This document shows, piece by piece, positions 16,428 to 25,735 of a stretch of DNA of 55,984 nt. Position 1 is the stretch's first letter. Each line of letters begins with the position of its first letter. This stretch comes from J005 sp964613235 (GTDB taxonomy: Bacteria; Pseudomonadota; Zetaproteobacteria; Mariprofundales; Mariprofundaceae). The position numbers and the translations under genes are program-made. The DNA lies in contig CAZTGM010000005.1 in NCBI GenBank assembly GCA_964613235.1, positions 1-55,984 on the forward strand, given 5' to 3'. The notes beneath the pieces were generated by a model. The model ran no database searches. It saw nothing but the letters and a program-made list of their open reading frames with translations, and had not been told where the DNA came from.

Positions 16428-17024
16428 ATGAGTTTAGCAGGCTATGTAACCACAGGTGAGGCTGCGCGTTTGCTGGGTGTGGGCTTGAATACCGTGAAGC
16501 GCTGGATTGCTAATGGTGATTTGAAAGGCATTCAGACCCCCGGCGGGCATTGGCGTATTCCAAAGGCTGATCTGGAATGTTTCATGCAAAAACGGGGTAT
16601 GAAGTCTGCCGAACAGGACCGTCTGTCCCGCATACTGATTGTCGATGATGAGCCTCATATCTGTACTTTTCTTAAAGAAGTCCTTGAACATGCCAGGCTC
16701 CCTTTGGAGTTCAAATGTGAGCATGATGGTTACGCGGGTTTGATTCAAATCGGGTCTTGGCGCCCGGATATATTAATACTGGATATCTTTATGCCAGCTA
16801 TTGATGGGATCGAGGTGTTGCGTCGATTGCGTCAAGACCCTGATTTGGCGGGAGATATGAAGATCATTGTTGTGACTGCAGCATTTGATCGCCCAGTGAT
16901 CAAACAGGCTATATCGGATGTGCGGCCGGATGTCGTGTTGCCCAAGCCTGTTGATACCCTGCAATTGCTTGATGCCGTTGAGCGCTGTTTGGAGCCGAAA
17001 CACTTGCGCTTGAGTGTTGCATAG
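16428..17024 (+). CDS. Response regulator with N-terminal MerR/excisionase-type HTH
   Basis: 198 residues. Residues 5-55 form a helix-turn-helix of the BldC/excisionase group (TTGEAARLLGVGLNTVKRW, then TPGGHWRI). Residues about 68-190 form a receiver: RILIVDDEP acidic pocket, phospho-acceptor aspartate in LILDIFMP, VVTAAF threonine and LPKP lysine. The order HTH then receiver is the reverse of most response regulators. Start at 16428 is set by the promoter spacing; in-frame starts at 16371 (GTG) and 16398 (ATG) would lie inside the operator repeats. It is probably the transcriptional output for the kinase 14 nt downstream and an autoregulator at the repeats. Confidence 0.87.
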   Translation: MSLAGYVTTGEAARLLGVGLNTVKRWIANGDLKGIQTPGGHWRIPKADLECFMQKRGMKSAEQDRLSRILIVDDEPHICTFLKEVLEHARLPLEFKCEHDGYAGLIQIGSWRPDILILDIFMPAIDGIEVLRRLRQDPDLAGDMKIIVVTAAFDRPVIKQAISDVRPDVVLPKPVDTLQLLDAVERCLEPKHLRLSVA

Positions 17025-17038
17025 GAGGCATAAATTAT

Positions 17039-20000
17039 ATGTGGCGCTCAAAGCTAGGTTTAAGGCTGAGTGTTGTTTTTGGTTCTTTGCTATTGGTTTT
17101 GCTTGGACTTGGGCTCTTGTGGGTTGACCAGAATGAGCGTCGTCAACTGAACAGTCAGATTGAGCATTCAACGGAGCGGTCTGCTCAGGCATTAACGGCC
17201 AGTTTAAAGTCGATTATGCTGGGACTTGGGCTCTTGTGGGTTGACCAGAATGAGCGTCGTCAACTGAACAGTCAGATTGAGCATTCAACGGAGCGGTCTG
17301 CTCAGGCATTAACGGCCAGTTTAAAGTCGATTATGCTGGCGGGAAAAGGAGACATCGCGCACGACTGGTTGACACGGGTGAAAAAGATGACGGATTTTGA
17401 TGATGTCCGTATTTATCGCCGTGATGGAACTGAAGCATTTATAGATAATGCTACGATATCCCGTGTTAATCAATGGCGCGGAGAGCAGCGTTTCGCGCAG
17501 CATCAGCATCAGGGTGCAGTGAATCATATCGATCCCCTTGTTCAGAAGCAGTTTTCTGATGCTGTCAATCAGGGCGTTCAGACAAAAATTGTGAGTGATG
17601 ATCATTTGACTTTGTTTTATCCGGTTCATCGCGAACCTGCCTGTATGGAGTGTCATGGTTACGATAGTAACCCTGTGCGAGGTGTTCTGAAGTTGTCTGT
17701 ACCATTGACACTTGTCGCTGCGAGCTTGGCATCAACGCGCTCGGAAGGTATATGGGTGATTGTCGGTTTTATACTGTTTTCCGGTTTGATGTTATTGTGG
17801 TTGTTGAACAGGGAAGTGATTCGCCCCATTCGATTGTTGCAGTCCGGGGCCATGAGGATAAAAGAAGGGGATGCATCCTGCCGGGTGGAACTGGAACGAA
17901 AGGATGAATTGGGTGATTTGGCGAGTTCTTTTAATCGACTGGTAGACTATCTGCAGCAACAGACCATAAAGCAAAAGGCCATTTCTGAAACGATTATTGG
18001 ATTGTCAGGACAATTGGCGGAAGAGGCAGTGTTAAGGCGCGTCGGTGAATTGGCGATGCAGACCATTGGGGCACGATATGCCATGATATCCTGGCTGCAC
18101 AATGATGAGAAAAAATTTATAGCACTGGGTATAACCGAAGAGGAATTGGCTCGGCTGGAAGGACATGATCCTCAGGGTATTGGGCTTCTTGGATTGTTAT
18201 GGAATAAACGTCAAGTAGTGCGGGTGGAGAAGATTGCCAATCACCCTGAAAGTTCCGGTTTTCCGCCGGGGCACCCCGAGATGACGACGATGCTGGGGGC
18301 TCCCATTGAATTTGCCGGGGAAATGATTGGTGCCCTGTATTTATGCGATAAGAAGGAAGGGGGCGTGTTCAGCGAAGAAGATGAGGCATTGCTGCGGATG
18401 ATCGCTTCTGCCTGTGCGGTTGCTCTTTCCAATGCTTTACAATTTGAGCGTTTGCAGGAGGCGAATGACAGGCTGGAACAACGCGTGCTGGAGCGGACCC
18501 GGGAAATTCATGAAGCCAACAGGCTGCTACGTAACCATGAGGTCGAACTGGAATTGATGAATGATGAGTTGCGCTATGCCAGCGAAGCGAAGAATCAGTT
18601 CCTGGCTAATACCAGTCATGAGTTGCGAACGCCATTGAATGCGATCATTGGCTTTTCCGATCTGTTATTAACCGCACGTTTGGATAAGGCTCCTACCAAA
18701 CAGAAGGAATATGTGGAACATATTAACACTGCCGGCAAACAGTTATTGACTTTAATCAACAGCCTGCTGGATCTGTCCAAGATCGAAGCAGGCATGATGG
18801 AAGTCAGTGAGGAGGCCTGTTGTGTTGGTGTGATCCTCGATAGCACGGTTGCACAGTTGAAGCCATTAGTGAAGAAAAAGGATCTGGCGATAGATGTACT
18901 CAAGCCAGAGGAAGAACATGCAGTGTATCTTGACCCGGGTAAATTGCAGCAGGTTTGGATGAACCTGATTGGCAATGCCATCAAATTTACACCGGAGAGT
19001 GGCCACATCGAGGTGGGGTTTGTGCTCAAGAAAAATGATACGGGACTGATGCTGGAAGGTTATGTGCAGGATACAGGTGTTGGCATTGCCAGTGAAGATC
19101 TTGAGAGTATTTTTAATCCCTTTGTACAGGCTGAAGGCGGCCTGACACGGGAGTTTGCAGGTACAGGTCTGGGTCTGGCGTTGGTGCGTCGTTTGCTGGA
19201 AATGCAGGGCGGTGATATCCATGCTGAGAGCATCTTTGGCAAGGGGAGTCGTTTTGTTTTCACCTTGCCAGTACAAATGGTTTCTGCGGCCGGAGAGAGG
19301 GGGATGGTCTCAGTACTTGATGAAGCCCTGGAGGAGCCGGAAGAAGGCGTGCATTCGATTGTTCAGGTGATCGAAAGGGAAGAAGTGCCTGAAGAAGGGC
19401 TGCCGCGTGTTTTGGTTGTCGATGATGATAAGGCGCGTGCTGCAGCCGTCACATCGATGTTGCATGATGAAGGCTATCAGGGGGATATTTGTGAGCTTGC
19501 CCAGGTGGAGCGGCTGGCCGAAGAGACTTGTCCTTTCCTGATTATGCTCGGCATGCCGGATGATCCGGTCGATATCTATCGGCGTTTGCACTTGTTGCGG
19601 TCACGTAAGGCGACACGCAATATTCCGCTGGTGCTGTTAGGTGGCAATGCGGATCAGCCAAGTTTTTCATTGGGAACGGTTGATACCGTTGATAAGCAAA
19701 TGACGCGCACGGGGCTGGTTGATCTGATTTCACGGCATGGGCGTCATACGCCGCAGGTGGATATCATGACGATTCTGGTCGTGGATGATGAGGCCAGCGT
19801 GCGCGAATATGTTAAAGAAGCGCTTCATGGTCAGGGTTATCGTATTCTTCTGGCTTCTAATGGTCGCGATGGCCTGAAGGCGGCTATCGATCACGAGCCT
19901 GATTTGATAATTCTGGACTTGATGATGCCTGGCATGAGTGGCTTCGAAGTTGTTGAAGAGTTAAAACGTCATCCAACGGCTTGTGATATTCCGGTTGTGA

Positions 20001-20650
20001 TTTTTACAGCCAAGGATTTAACGCGTGAAGAGGTCATGCGGTTGGGTCAGGAGGTTGAGAAAGTGCTCGCCAAGGGGCTGACCGGTCGGGCGGATCTATT
20101 ACGCGAATTGCGTTCTCTGGAGTTGTTGTATCCGGTGCAGGCACGGCTGATGGATAGTGTATTGCGATGTTATAATCTGCGTTATAAACGGTTGCGCCTG
20201 GCTCAGGAGTGCAGTCGCGCGGAGCGTTATGGCCAGCAGTTTTCTCTGGTGGGCTGGGAAATGGATGGTTTTGATGAGTATGTGCAGGCATATGGCATGC
20301 GTTGGGGGCTGGCAGCTCTCAAGGATACGGTTGAATTGGTGCGTTCCATTATTCGCAAGGGCGATGTGTTAATCCGCTCTGATGAAGCCACGTTCTTACT
20401 GATTTTGCCGGGGATCACGGCAGCCGAGGCGGAACGGGTGGCGGAAAAAATCCGTTTGCGCATTCGCTTACATCGTTTTCCTTTACCTGGCGGCAAAGCA
20501 GGTCACTTTACCGCATCGTTTGGTTGTTCCCATTTCGGGGAGGGGGAGAGCCATCCTGATGATATGGTGTCACGCTTGCATATGCGGATATCGCGGGCGC
20601 GGGCATCCGGAGGAGATTGCTGCGTGTGTTTTGCTGAGGGAGAATTATGA
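17039..20650 (+). CDS. Hybrid histidine kinase with c-type-haem sensor, pseudo-receiver, receiver and degenerate GGDEF
   Basis: 1203 residues, SD AGGAGG. Order: TM1 (about 10-28); a 39-residue tandem duplication (23-61 and 62-100); a periplasmic DUF3365-like domain with haem motif C202-M-E-C-H206; TM2 (237-256); HAMP (257-310); GAF (about 325-470); coiled coil; HisKA with H527 in TSHELRTPL; HATPase (NLIGNAIKFTP, DTGVGI, GTGLGLALV); receiver 1 (about 788-900), where the phospho-aspartate position is G838; receiver 2 (910-1020) with D960 in LIILDLMMP; and a C-terminal GGDEF fold whose motif is RSDEATF, so probably inactive as a cyclase. It likely senses redox state, NO or O2 through haem. Partners are the neighbouring regulators. 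Confidence 0.87.
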   Translation: MWRSKLGLRLSVVFGSLLLVLLGLGLLWVDQNERRQLNSQIEHSTERSAQALTASLKSIMLGLGLLWVDQNERRQLNSQIEHSTERSAQALTASLKSIMLAGKGDIAHDWLTRVKKMTDFDDVRIYRRDGTEAFIDNATISRVNQWRGEQRFAQHQHQGAVNHIDPLVQKQFSDAVNQGVQTKIVSDDHLTLFYPVHREPACMECHGYDSNPVRGVLKLSVPLTLVAASLASTRSEGIWVIVGFILFSGLMLLWLLNREVIRPIRLLQSGAMRIKEGDASCRVELERKDELGDLASSFNRLVDYLQQQTIKQKAISETIIGLSGQLAEEAVLRRVGELAMQTIGARYAMISWLHNDEKKFIALGITEEELARLEGHDPQGIGLLGLLWNKRQVVRVEKIANHPESSGFPPGHPEMTTMLGAPIEFAGEMIGALYLCDKKEGGVFSEEDEALLRMIASACAVALSNALQFERLQEANDRLEQRVLERTREIHEANRLLRNHEVELELMNDELRYASEAKNQFLANTSHELRTPLNAIIGFSDLLLTARLDKAPTKQKEYVEHINTAGKQLLTLINSLLDLSKIEAGMMEVSEEACCVGVILDSTVAQLKPLVKKKDLAIDVLKPEEEHAVYLDPGKLQQVWMNLIGNAIKFTPESGHIEVGFVLKKNDTGLMLEGYVQDTGVGIASEDLESIFNPFVQAEGGLTREFAGTGLGLALVRRLLEMQGGDIHAESIFGKGSRFVFTLPVQMVSAAGERGMVSVLDEALEEPEEGVHSIVQVIEREEVPEEGLPRVLVVDDDKARAAAVTSMLHDEGYQGDICELAQVERLAEETCPFLIMLGMPDDPVDIYRRLHLLRSRKATRNIPLVLLGGNADQPSFSLGTVDTVDKQMTRTGLVDLISRHGRHTPQVDIMTILVVDDEASVREYVKEALHGQGYRILLASNGRDGLKAAIDHEPDLIILDLMMPGMSGFEVVEELKRHPTACDIPVVIFTAKDLTREEVMRLGQEVEKVLAKGLTGRADLLRELRSLELLYPVQARLMDSVLRCYNLRYKRLRLAQECSRAERYGQQFSLVGWEMDGFDEYVQAYGMRWGLAALKDTVELVRSIIRKGDVLIRSDEATFLLILPGITAAEAERVAEKIRLRIRLHRFPLPGGKAGHFTASFGCSHFGEGESHPDDMVSRLHMRISRARASGGDCCVCFAEGEL
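17105..17338 (+). repeat. Perfect 117-bp in-frame tandem duplication inside the kinase gene
   Basis: Bases 17105-17221 are repeated without mismatch at 17222-17338 (match continues one base further). Each copy encodes 39 residues, from LGLGLLWVDQ to the end of the first periplasmic helix. Identity at every third position shows that it is very recent, or an assembly artefact. Confidence 0.95.
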
Positions 20651-21018
20651 GCAGGATTCTGGTGGTTGACGATAATGCGCTGAACCTCCAGTTGGCTTGC
20701 GATGCCCTTGAAATGGCCGGGTACCAAACCTTCTCGGCGATGAACGGGCAGGAGGCGATTGATATGGTGCTTACCGTGCATCCTGCACTTGTACTTATGG
20801 ATTTAAGAATGCCGGTTATGAACGGGAAAGAGGCCATGCAGGCTCTCAAAGCGATGGAACAGACACGACATATTCCTATTGTTGTCCTTACAGCCAGTGC
20901 CATGGTTGGTGAACGGGAAAAGTTGTTGGCCATTGGATTTGATGGCTATATCAGCAAGCCGATTGATTTGGCGACCTTTGCGAACAAGGTGGCCGAATTT
21001 TTAACAAAGGGCTCATAA
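20647..21018 (+). CDS. Single-domain response regulator (CheY-like)
   Basis: 123 residues, one receiver domain only: ILVVDDN acidic pair, phospho-aspartate in LVLMDLRMP, VVLTASA and the SKP lysine near the C-terminus. It resembles receivers found with hybrid kinases and Hpt proteins (DivK/CheY type). Start overlaps the kinase stop (ATGA), so the two are co-translated. It has no output domain and probably acts by phosphotransfer or protein binding. Confidence 0.93.
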   Translation: MSRILVVDDNALNLQLACDALEMAGYQTFSAMNGQEAIDMVLTVHPALVLMDLRMPVMNGKEAMQALKAMEQTRHIPIVVLTASAMVGEREKLLAIGFDGYISKPIDLATFANKVAEFLTKGS

Positions 21019-21019
21019 T

Positions 21020-21463
21020 ATGCCTGACCCCATAGCGAACCAGGAATCACCCGGGTCACAGGCACACAGGAAGACGATACTTGTCGTGGACGATAATGCG
21101 GCGAATTGTTTTCTCATGACGGCAATTCTCGAAACGGAGAATATCAACGTGATGATAGCCAGGAATGGCACACAGGCTCTGGTTCGGGTGAAAGAGACGC
21201 GGCCCGATCTGATTTTGCTGGATGTGATGATGAGCGGTATGAATGGCTATGATGTGCTGAGGCGGCTGAGAGAAGATGATACGACGGCATGCATTCCAGT
21301 GATTATGGTTACGGCACTGGAAGATGATGAATCCAGGAGGCGTGCGTTGGAAGCCGGTGCCAATGATATTTTGAGCAAGCCTGTGAATATGGAAGATATT
21401 ATTGCAAAAGTGGACGCTATCTTAAATCCTCATCCACCCAATTTGTTGGATAACGATGCATAG
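21020..21463 (+). CDS. Single-domain response regulator
   Basis: 147 residues: a 17-residue leader, then a receiver with ILVVDDNAANC, phospho-aspartate in LILLDVMMSGMNG, MVTALED and LSKPVNMEDI. The usual proline after the MM is serine here. Starts 1 nt after the previous receiver gene. The stop lies within a 55-bp sequence that is repeated after the assembly gap, so its 3' end borders uncertain sequence but the reading frame itself is complete. Confidence 0.9.
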   Translation: MPDPIANQESPGSQAHRKTILVVDDNAANCFLMTAILETENINVMIARNGTQALVRVKETRPDLILLDVMMSGMNGYDVLRRLREDDTTACIPVIMVTALEDDESRRRALEAGANDILSKPVNMEDIIAKVDAILNPHPPNLLDNDA

Positions 21464-21629
21464 GGTTGGGTATCNNNNNNNNNNNNNNNNNNNNNNNNNN
21501 NNNNNNNNNNNNNNNNNNNNNNNNNNNNNNNNNNNNNNNNNNNNNNNNNNNNNNNNNNNNNNNNNNNNNNNNNNTCTTAAATCCTCATCCACCCAATTTG
21601 TTGGATAACGATGCATAGGGTTGGGTATC
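21420..21629. other. Scaffold gap flanked by identical 55-mers (probable assembly artefact)
   Basis: Bases 21420-21474 and 21575-21629 are identical over exactly 55 nt and flank exactly 100 Ns (21475-21574). This is the pattern left when two contigs that share one k-mer of length 55 are scaffolded with a fixed gap. The true sequence probably has one copy and no gap. From 21630 to 21754 I see no convincing gene or promoter. Confidence 0.85.
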
Positions 21630-21754
21630 GGAGGGAGTATTTGCCTCTAGGCGGGAGGATGACAACGTTGCTGATGCGCAGGGAGTTTGTATATGGTGAT
21701 CATGCGGGCGTTTTGAATGGAAACATGTCAGCTTGTGTCAAGAGGAGCTAGAAG

Positions 21755-24700
21755 GTGTCTGATACCAGCACACACGAAAGCAGTGCACACGATTTGTCTG
21801 AAGACAATGAGTCGAAGGGCGATATGAAGAAGGCGATCAAGGCGCTGAAACACAGTGAGATGCGATATCGCCTTCTCCATGATATGGTGTTTGATGGCAT
21901 TATTGTTGCCAATGGGGATAACAGGATTGTTGAAGTCAATCCAAGCGCAGAGCATATGTTTGGCTATGGCAAGGGCGAGATGATCGGGCTGGCTGTATCC
22001 GAATTGATGCCGGAATCATATCGCGCACGGCACAACAGGGGGCTGCAGCGCTTCAAATCGACCAGAAAAAGCAGCGTGGTCGGTCATAATGTGGCATTTG
22101 ACGGCATGCGTAAAGGTGGAGAGATATTCCCGATTGAACTTGCCGTGAATATGTTTGAATTGGATGGAGAGATCCTTTTTACTGCAACCATTCGGGATGT
22201 CAGTGAGCATAAACGTGATAAGGAGGCATTGCAACAACAGCTTCGCAAGCTGAAAGAAAGCGAACTCCGCTTTCGCCAGTTGGCGGAAAATATCCAGGAA
22301 GTTTTCTGGATCACTGACCCGGAAAAGAATCGCGTGATCTATATCAGCCCGGGCTATGAAAACATTTGGAGAAGAAGTTGTGAAAGTCTTTATGCCCACC
22401 CGCGAGAGTGGCTGGATGCTATCCATGCCGATGACCGGGAGCGTGTGATAAAGGCTGCGACCACCAGGCAGGTTTCCGGTGAATATGATGAAACATACCG
22501 CATTGTAAGACCCGATGGCTCCATTCGCTGGATTCGTGACAGGGCGTTTCCTGTATGCGATGCATCCGGAGCGGTTTATCGTATTGCCGGTATAGCCGAT
22601 GATGTGACTGAAGTGGTCCATGGCAAAACACTGGAGCTACTGCGGCAGAAGCTGATGCGCGTGATCTTGGATGCTGGTGGTGCGCTGGGTGAGATGCTGA
22701 TGCAGATTATCCAGATTGTGGAAGAAGAAATTCCGGACATGCTGGGCTCTGTTTTATTATTGGATGAAGAGGGGAGGCATCTGCACCATGGGGCAGCGCC
22801 CAGCCTTCCCGATGACTATAACAAACAGGTCCATGGTCTGGAAATTGGTCCCGCTGTCGGTTCCTGTGGCACGGCCGCTTTTCGAGGTGAGCGTATCATC
22901 GTGACGGATATTGCAACCGATCCGTTATGGGAACCTTTCAGAGAGGTGGCAGTACAGTATGGTCTGGCTGCCTGCTGGTCTGAACCGATTTTCGATGGGT
23001 CGGGTAAAGTGTTGGGTACGTTTGCCATGTACTATCGTACATGCAGAGAGCCGCAGGCTTTCGAGCTGGATGCTATTTCTCTGGCGGCAGAGCTGTCAGG
23101 CATTGCGATTCAGCGTGAACGCCGTGAGGCGGAACTTTCACGCTTGTACAAGGCGATCAATCAGGCCAATGATATCATTTTTCAACTGGATGCCGAAGGA
23201 CGTGTGCGTGCGATTAACACCGCTGGATTACAAATCATTGGCTTGAACCTGGACCAGGTGATTGGTCAGTCGTTCACGGAATTTTTGAGTCAGAAGTCCC
23301 TGGCTATTACGCAGAAGATGTTTGCCAGAAAAGCACTTCGGGAAGTGGATGAAACACGCTATGAGTTAACTATCGTTGATGTCGATGGCAATGAACACAT
23401 CATGGAAGTGGATACCATTGCGATTATTGAAGAAGGAAGCTTCAAGGGAGTTTATGGTGTTGCCCGGGATATTACCCGTCGCAGGCATGCCGAGGAAGAG
23501 CAGAAAGCGCGGGCAGTCAGGATGGCAGCGGAGCATTCAGCTATTATCACATTGGCTTCCAGGCTTGGCAAAGGTGATGTATCCCTTGAGCATGCATTGC
23601 AGAAAGTCTGTGCCCTGGCTGCTGATACGTTGAATGTTGAGCGGGCAAGCATCTGGCGCCTGAATGAGCATGCAACGGAATTGCATTGTTTATCCATGTT
23701 TAATGCTGCGACATCTGAATATTCCTCGGATATGTTGTTAAAGGTAAAGGATTATCCATCGTATTTTCGGGCTCTTGCAAACAGCCGGGTGCTGGTGGCC
23801 GATGATGCCAGGCAAGATGAGAGGACCTGCGAATTCAGGGATCATTATCTGCTTCCTTTTAATATCTATTCGATACTGGATGCCCCCATTCGCGTTGAAG
23901 GAGGCAAATTGTTCGGGATTTTGTGTCTTGAACATACGGGAAACATGCGGCACTGGTTTGATGATGAAATCAGTTTTGTGAGTGAACTTGCGGACCAGAT
24001 ATCCCATATGCTGCTGGTGAAAAAAAACAAGCAGATAGCAGAAGACCTGGAACTGGTAGCGACGGTATTTAGTGAAAGTCCTATGGGGATTATGATAACC
24101 GATGAGAATGCAGTGATTCTTCGTGTAAACAGGGCATTCACCAAGATTACCGGCTATGCTGCCAAGGAAGCTATCGGCCAGACACCCAGGTTATTGCGAT
24201 CCGGGCGACATGATGAGGCTTTTTACCAGCAGTTATGGGAAAATCTGGCGAAAAACGGTCAATGGGATGGCGAAATCTGGAACCGACGCAAAAATGGCGA
24301 AATCTATCCTGAATGGCGCAGTATTGCCTGTATCAGGGATGAAAGGGGTAAGGTGACGCATTATATTAGCTCTTTCAAGGATATTACCGAAAAGAAACTG
24401 TCCGAGAAATATGCTTATCGTCTGGCATATTATGATGCACTGACGAATTTGCCCAATCGCACGCTGCTAAAGGATCGGCTTAAACATGCCCTTGCTCAGG
24501 CCAAAAGACGAGACTGTATGGTTGCCGTACTGTTTTTTGATTTGGATAATTTCAAGAATATCAATGATACCATGGGACATACTGCAGGTGATGTTCTATT
24601 ACAGATCATCGCCGGGAAGTTAAGGGCATGTGTGCGAGAGGAAGATACTGTAGCACGCTTGGGAGGCGATGAGTTTGTTGCCGTGCTGAGTGATATTGCC

Positions 24701-25714
24701 TCCGAGCAAGATGTGATGGTCGTGGCAGAAAAAATGCTTGGCACCTTGGAAAAAGCAGTGCCATTAGAGGGGAAGCTGATTCAGCTTTCGTTCAGTCTGG
24801 GTATCAGTATTTTTCCGGATAATGGTCAGGATGGTGAAATGCTGCTCAAACATGCGGATATTGCGTTGTATCGGGCAAAGCAAAAAGGGAAAGACAGATA
24901 CGAGTTTTTTACGGAGGAGATGACGCTTGCTTTGCAGGAGCGACATCGACTGGAAGAGGATCTGAAACTGGCCTTGGAAAAGGGGCAGTTTGTTCTTCAT
25001 TATCAGCCACAAGTGAACCTGCGCAGTATGCAGCTCATTGGTGTGGAGGCACTCATTCGTTGGCAGCACCCTGAGCAGGGGCTGGTTCCGCCCTTCAGGT
25101 TCATCCCGGTTGCGGAAGAAACGGGCCTTATTGTACCGCTGGGCCGATGGGTGCTGGAAGAAGCTTGTCGCCAGCAGCAAATCTGGCAGCAGCAGGGATT
25201 CGATGTGCGGATGGCCGTTAACCTTTCAGCCCGACAACTGCAGGATGAGTTGCTATTACCCATGCTGACCCGTTTGGTTGAGCAATTTGATATCAGGTCA
25301 GGTATGCTGGAGTTGGAGTTGACCGAAAGCTGCCTGATGGATGATCCGGAGGCATCCATTCAATTAATGCAGAATATCAAGGAGCTGGGATTATGTCTGG
25401 CCATGGACGATTTTGGTACAGGTTATTCATCACTCAGTTATCTGAAACGCTTTGCCATGGATACGCTGAAAATTGATCGTTCTTTTGTGAAGGACTTGCC
25501 GGATGATGAACAGGATGTGGCGATTGCAACAACAATTATTGCCATGGCGCGGAACCTTGGCTTAAAGGTGTTGGCCGAAGGTGCGGAGACAATCGAGCAG
25601 GCACATTTCCTGCAACAGCATGGCTGCGATGAAATTCAGGGTTATTATTTCAGCAAGCCTGTGCCGGCGGAAGAAATCCCGACGCTGTTGCAGAAAACAT
25701 GGAAAGATTGTTGA
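21755..25714 (+). CDS. Multi-sensor diguanylate cyclase/phosphodiesterase (PAS-PAS-GAF-PAS-GAF-PAS-GGDEF-EAL)
   Basis: 1319 residues, GTG start with AGGAG upstream. No transmembrane segment is visible, so it is cytoplasmic. Order: PAS1 (about 30-150), PAS2 (165-290, PAC part YRIVRPDGSIRWIRDRA), GAF1 (305-460), PAS3 (465-590), GAF2 (600-760), PAS4 (770-885, then DITEKK), GGDEF (890-1055) with intact RLGGDEF near 970, and EAL (1065-1310) with intact GVEALIRW, a metal-site glutamate in ELELTESCL, and DDFGTGYSS. Both catalytic motifs are complete, so it could make or degrade cyclic di-GMP. Its position after the kinase and receivers suggests the same regulon. Confidence 0.93.
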   Translation: MSDTSTHESSAHDLSEDNESKGDMKKAIKALKHSEMRYRLLHDMVFDGIIVANGDNRIVEVNPSAEHMFGYGKGEMIGLAVSELMPESYRARHNRGLQRFKSTRKSSVVGHNVAFDGMRKGGEIFPIELAVNMFELDGEILFTATIRDVSEHKRDKEALQQQLRKLKESELRFRQLAENIQEVFWITDPEKNRVIYISPGYENIWRRSCESLYAHPREWLDAIHADDRERVIKAATTRQVSGEYDETYRIVRPDGSIRWIRDRAFPVCDASGAVYRIAGIADDVTEVVHGKTLELLRQKLMRVILDAGGALGEMLMQIIQIVEEEIPDMLGSVLLLDEEGRHLHHGAAPSLPDDYNKQVHGLEIGPAVGSCGTAAFRGERIIVTDIATDPLWEPFREVAVQYGLAACWSEPIFDGSGKVLGTFAMYYRTCREPQAFELDAISLAAELSGIAIQRERREAELSRLYKAINQANDIIFQLDAEGRVRAINTAGLQIIGLNLDQVIGQSFTEFLSQKSLAITQKMFARKALREVDETRYELTIVDVDGNEHIMEVDTIAIIEEGSFKGVYGVARDITRRRHAEEEQKARAVRMAAEHSAIITLASRLGKGDVSLEHALQKVCALAADTLNVERASIWRLNEHATELHCLSMFNAATSEYSSDMLLKVKDYPSYFRALANSRVLVADDARQDERTCEFRDHYLLPFNIYSILDAPIRVEGGKLFGILCLEHTGNMRHWFDDEISFVSELADQISHMLLVKKNKQIAEDLELVATVFSESPMGIMITDENAVILRVNRAFTKITGYAAKEAIGQTPRLLRSGRHDEAFYQQLWENLAKNGQWDGEIWNRRKNGEIYPEWRSIACIRDERGKVTHYISSFKDITEKKLSEKYAYRLAYYDALTNLPNRTLLKDRLKHALAQAKRRDCMVAVLFFDLDNFKNINDTMGHTAGDVLLQIIAGKLRACVREEDTVARLGGDEFVAVLSDIASEQDVMVVAEKMLGTLEKAVPLEGKLIQLSFSLGISIFPDNGQDGEMLLKHADIALYRAKQKGKDRYEFFTEEMTLALQERHRLEEDLKLALEKGQFVLHYQPQVNLRSMQLIGVEALIRWQHPEQGLVPPFRFIPVAEETGLIVPLGRWVLEEACRQQQIWQQQGFDVRMAVNLSARQLQDELLLPMLTRLVEQFDIRSGMLELELTESCLMDDPEASIQLMQNIKELGLCLAMDDFGTGYSSLSYLKRFAMDTLKIDRSFVKDLPDDEQDVAIATTIIAMARNLGLKVLAEGAETIEQAHFLQQHGCDEIQGYYFSKPVPAEEIPTLLQKTWKDC

Positions 25715-25735
25715 TCAGGGCCAGGCTGCCTGATC
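25713..25735. terminator. Dyad between convergent stop codons
   Basis: GATCAGG (25713-25719) and CCTGATC (25729-25735) form a 7-bp stem. It overlaps the stop codons of the GGDEF/EAL gene and of pgl, which end back to back. No T tract, so a weak bidirectional terminator at most. Confidence 0.3.

Noticed and set aside
21659..21751. 30-codon frame before the GGDEF/EAL gene
   Set aside because: The GGGAGG directly abuts the ATG with no spacing, there is no recognisable sequence, and the region borders the assembly gap.
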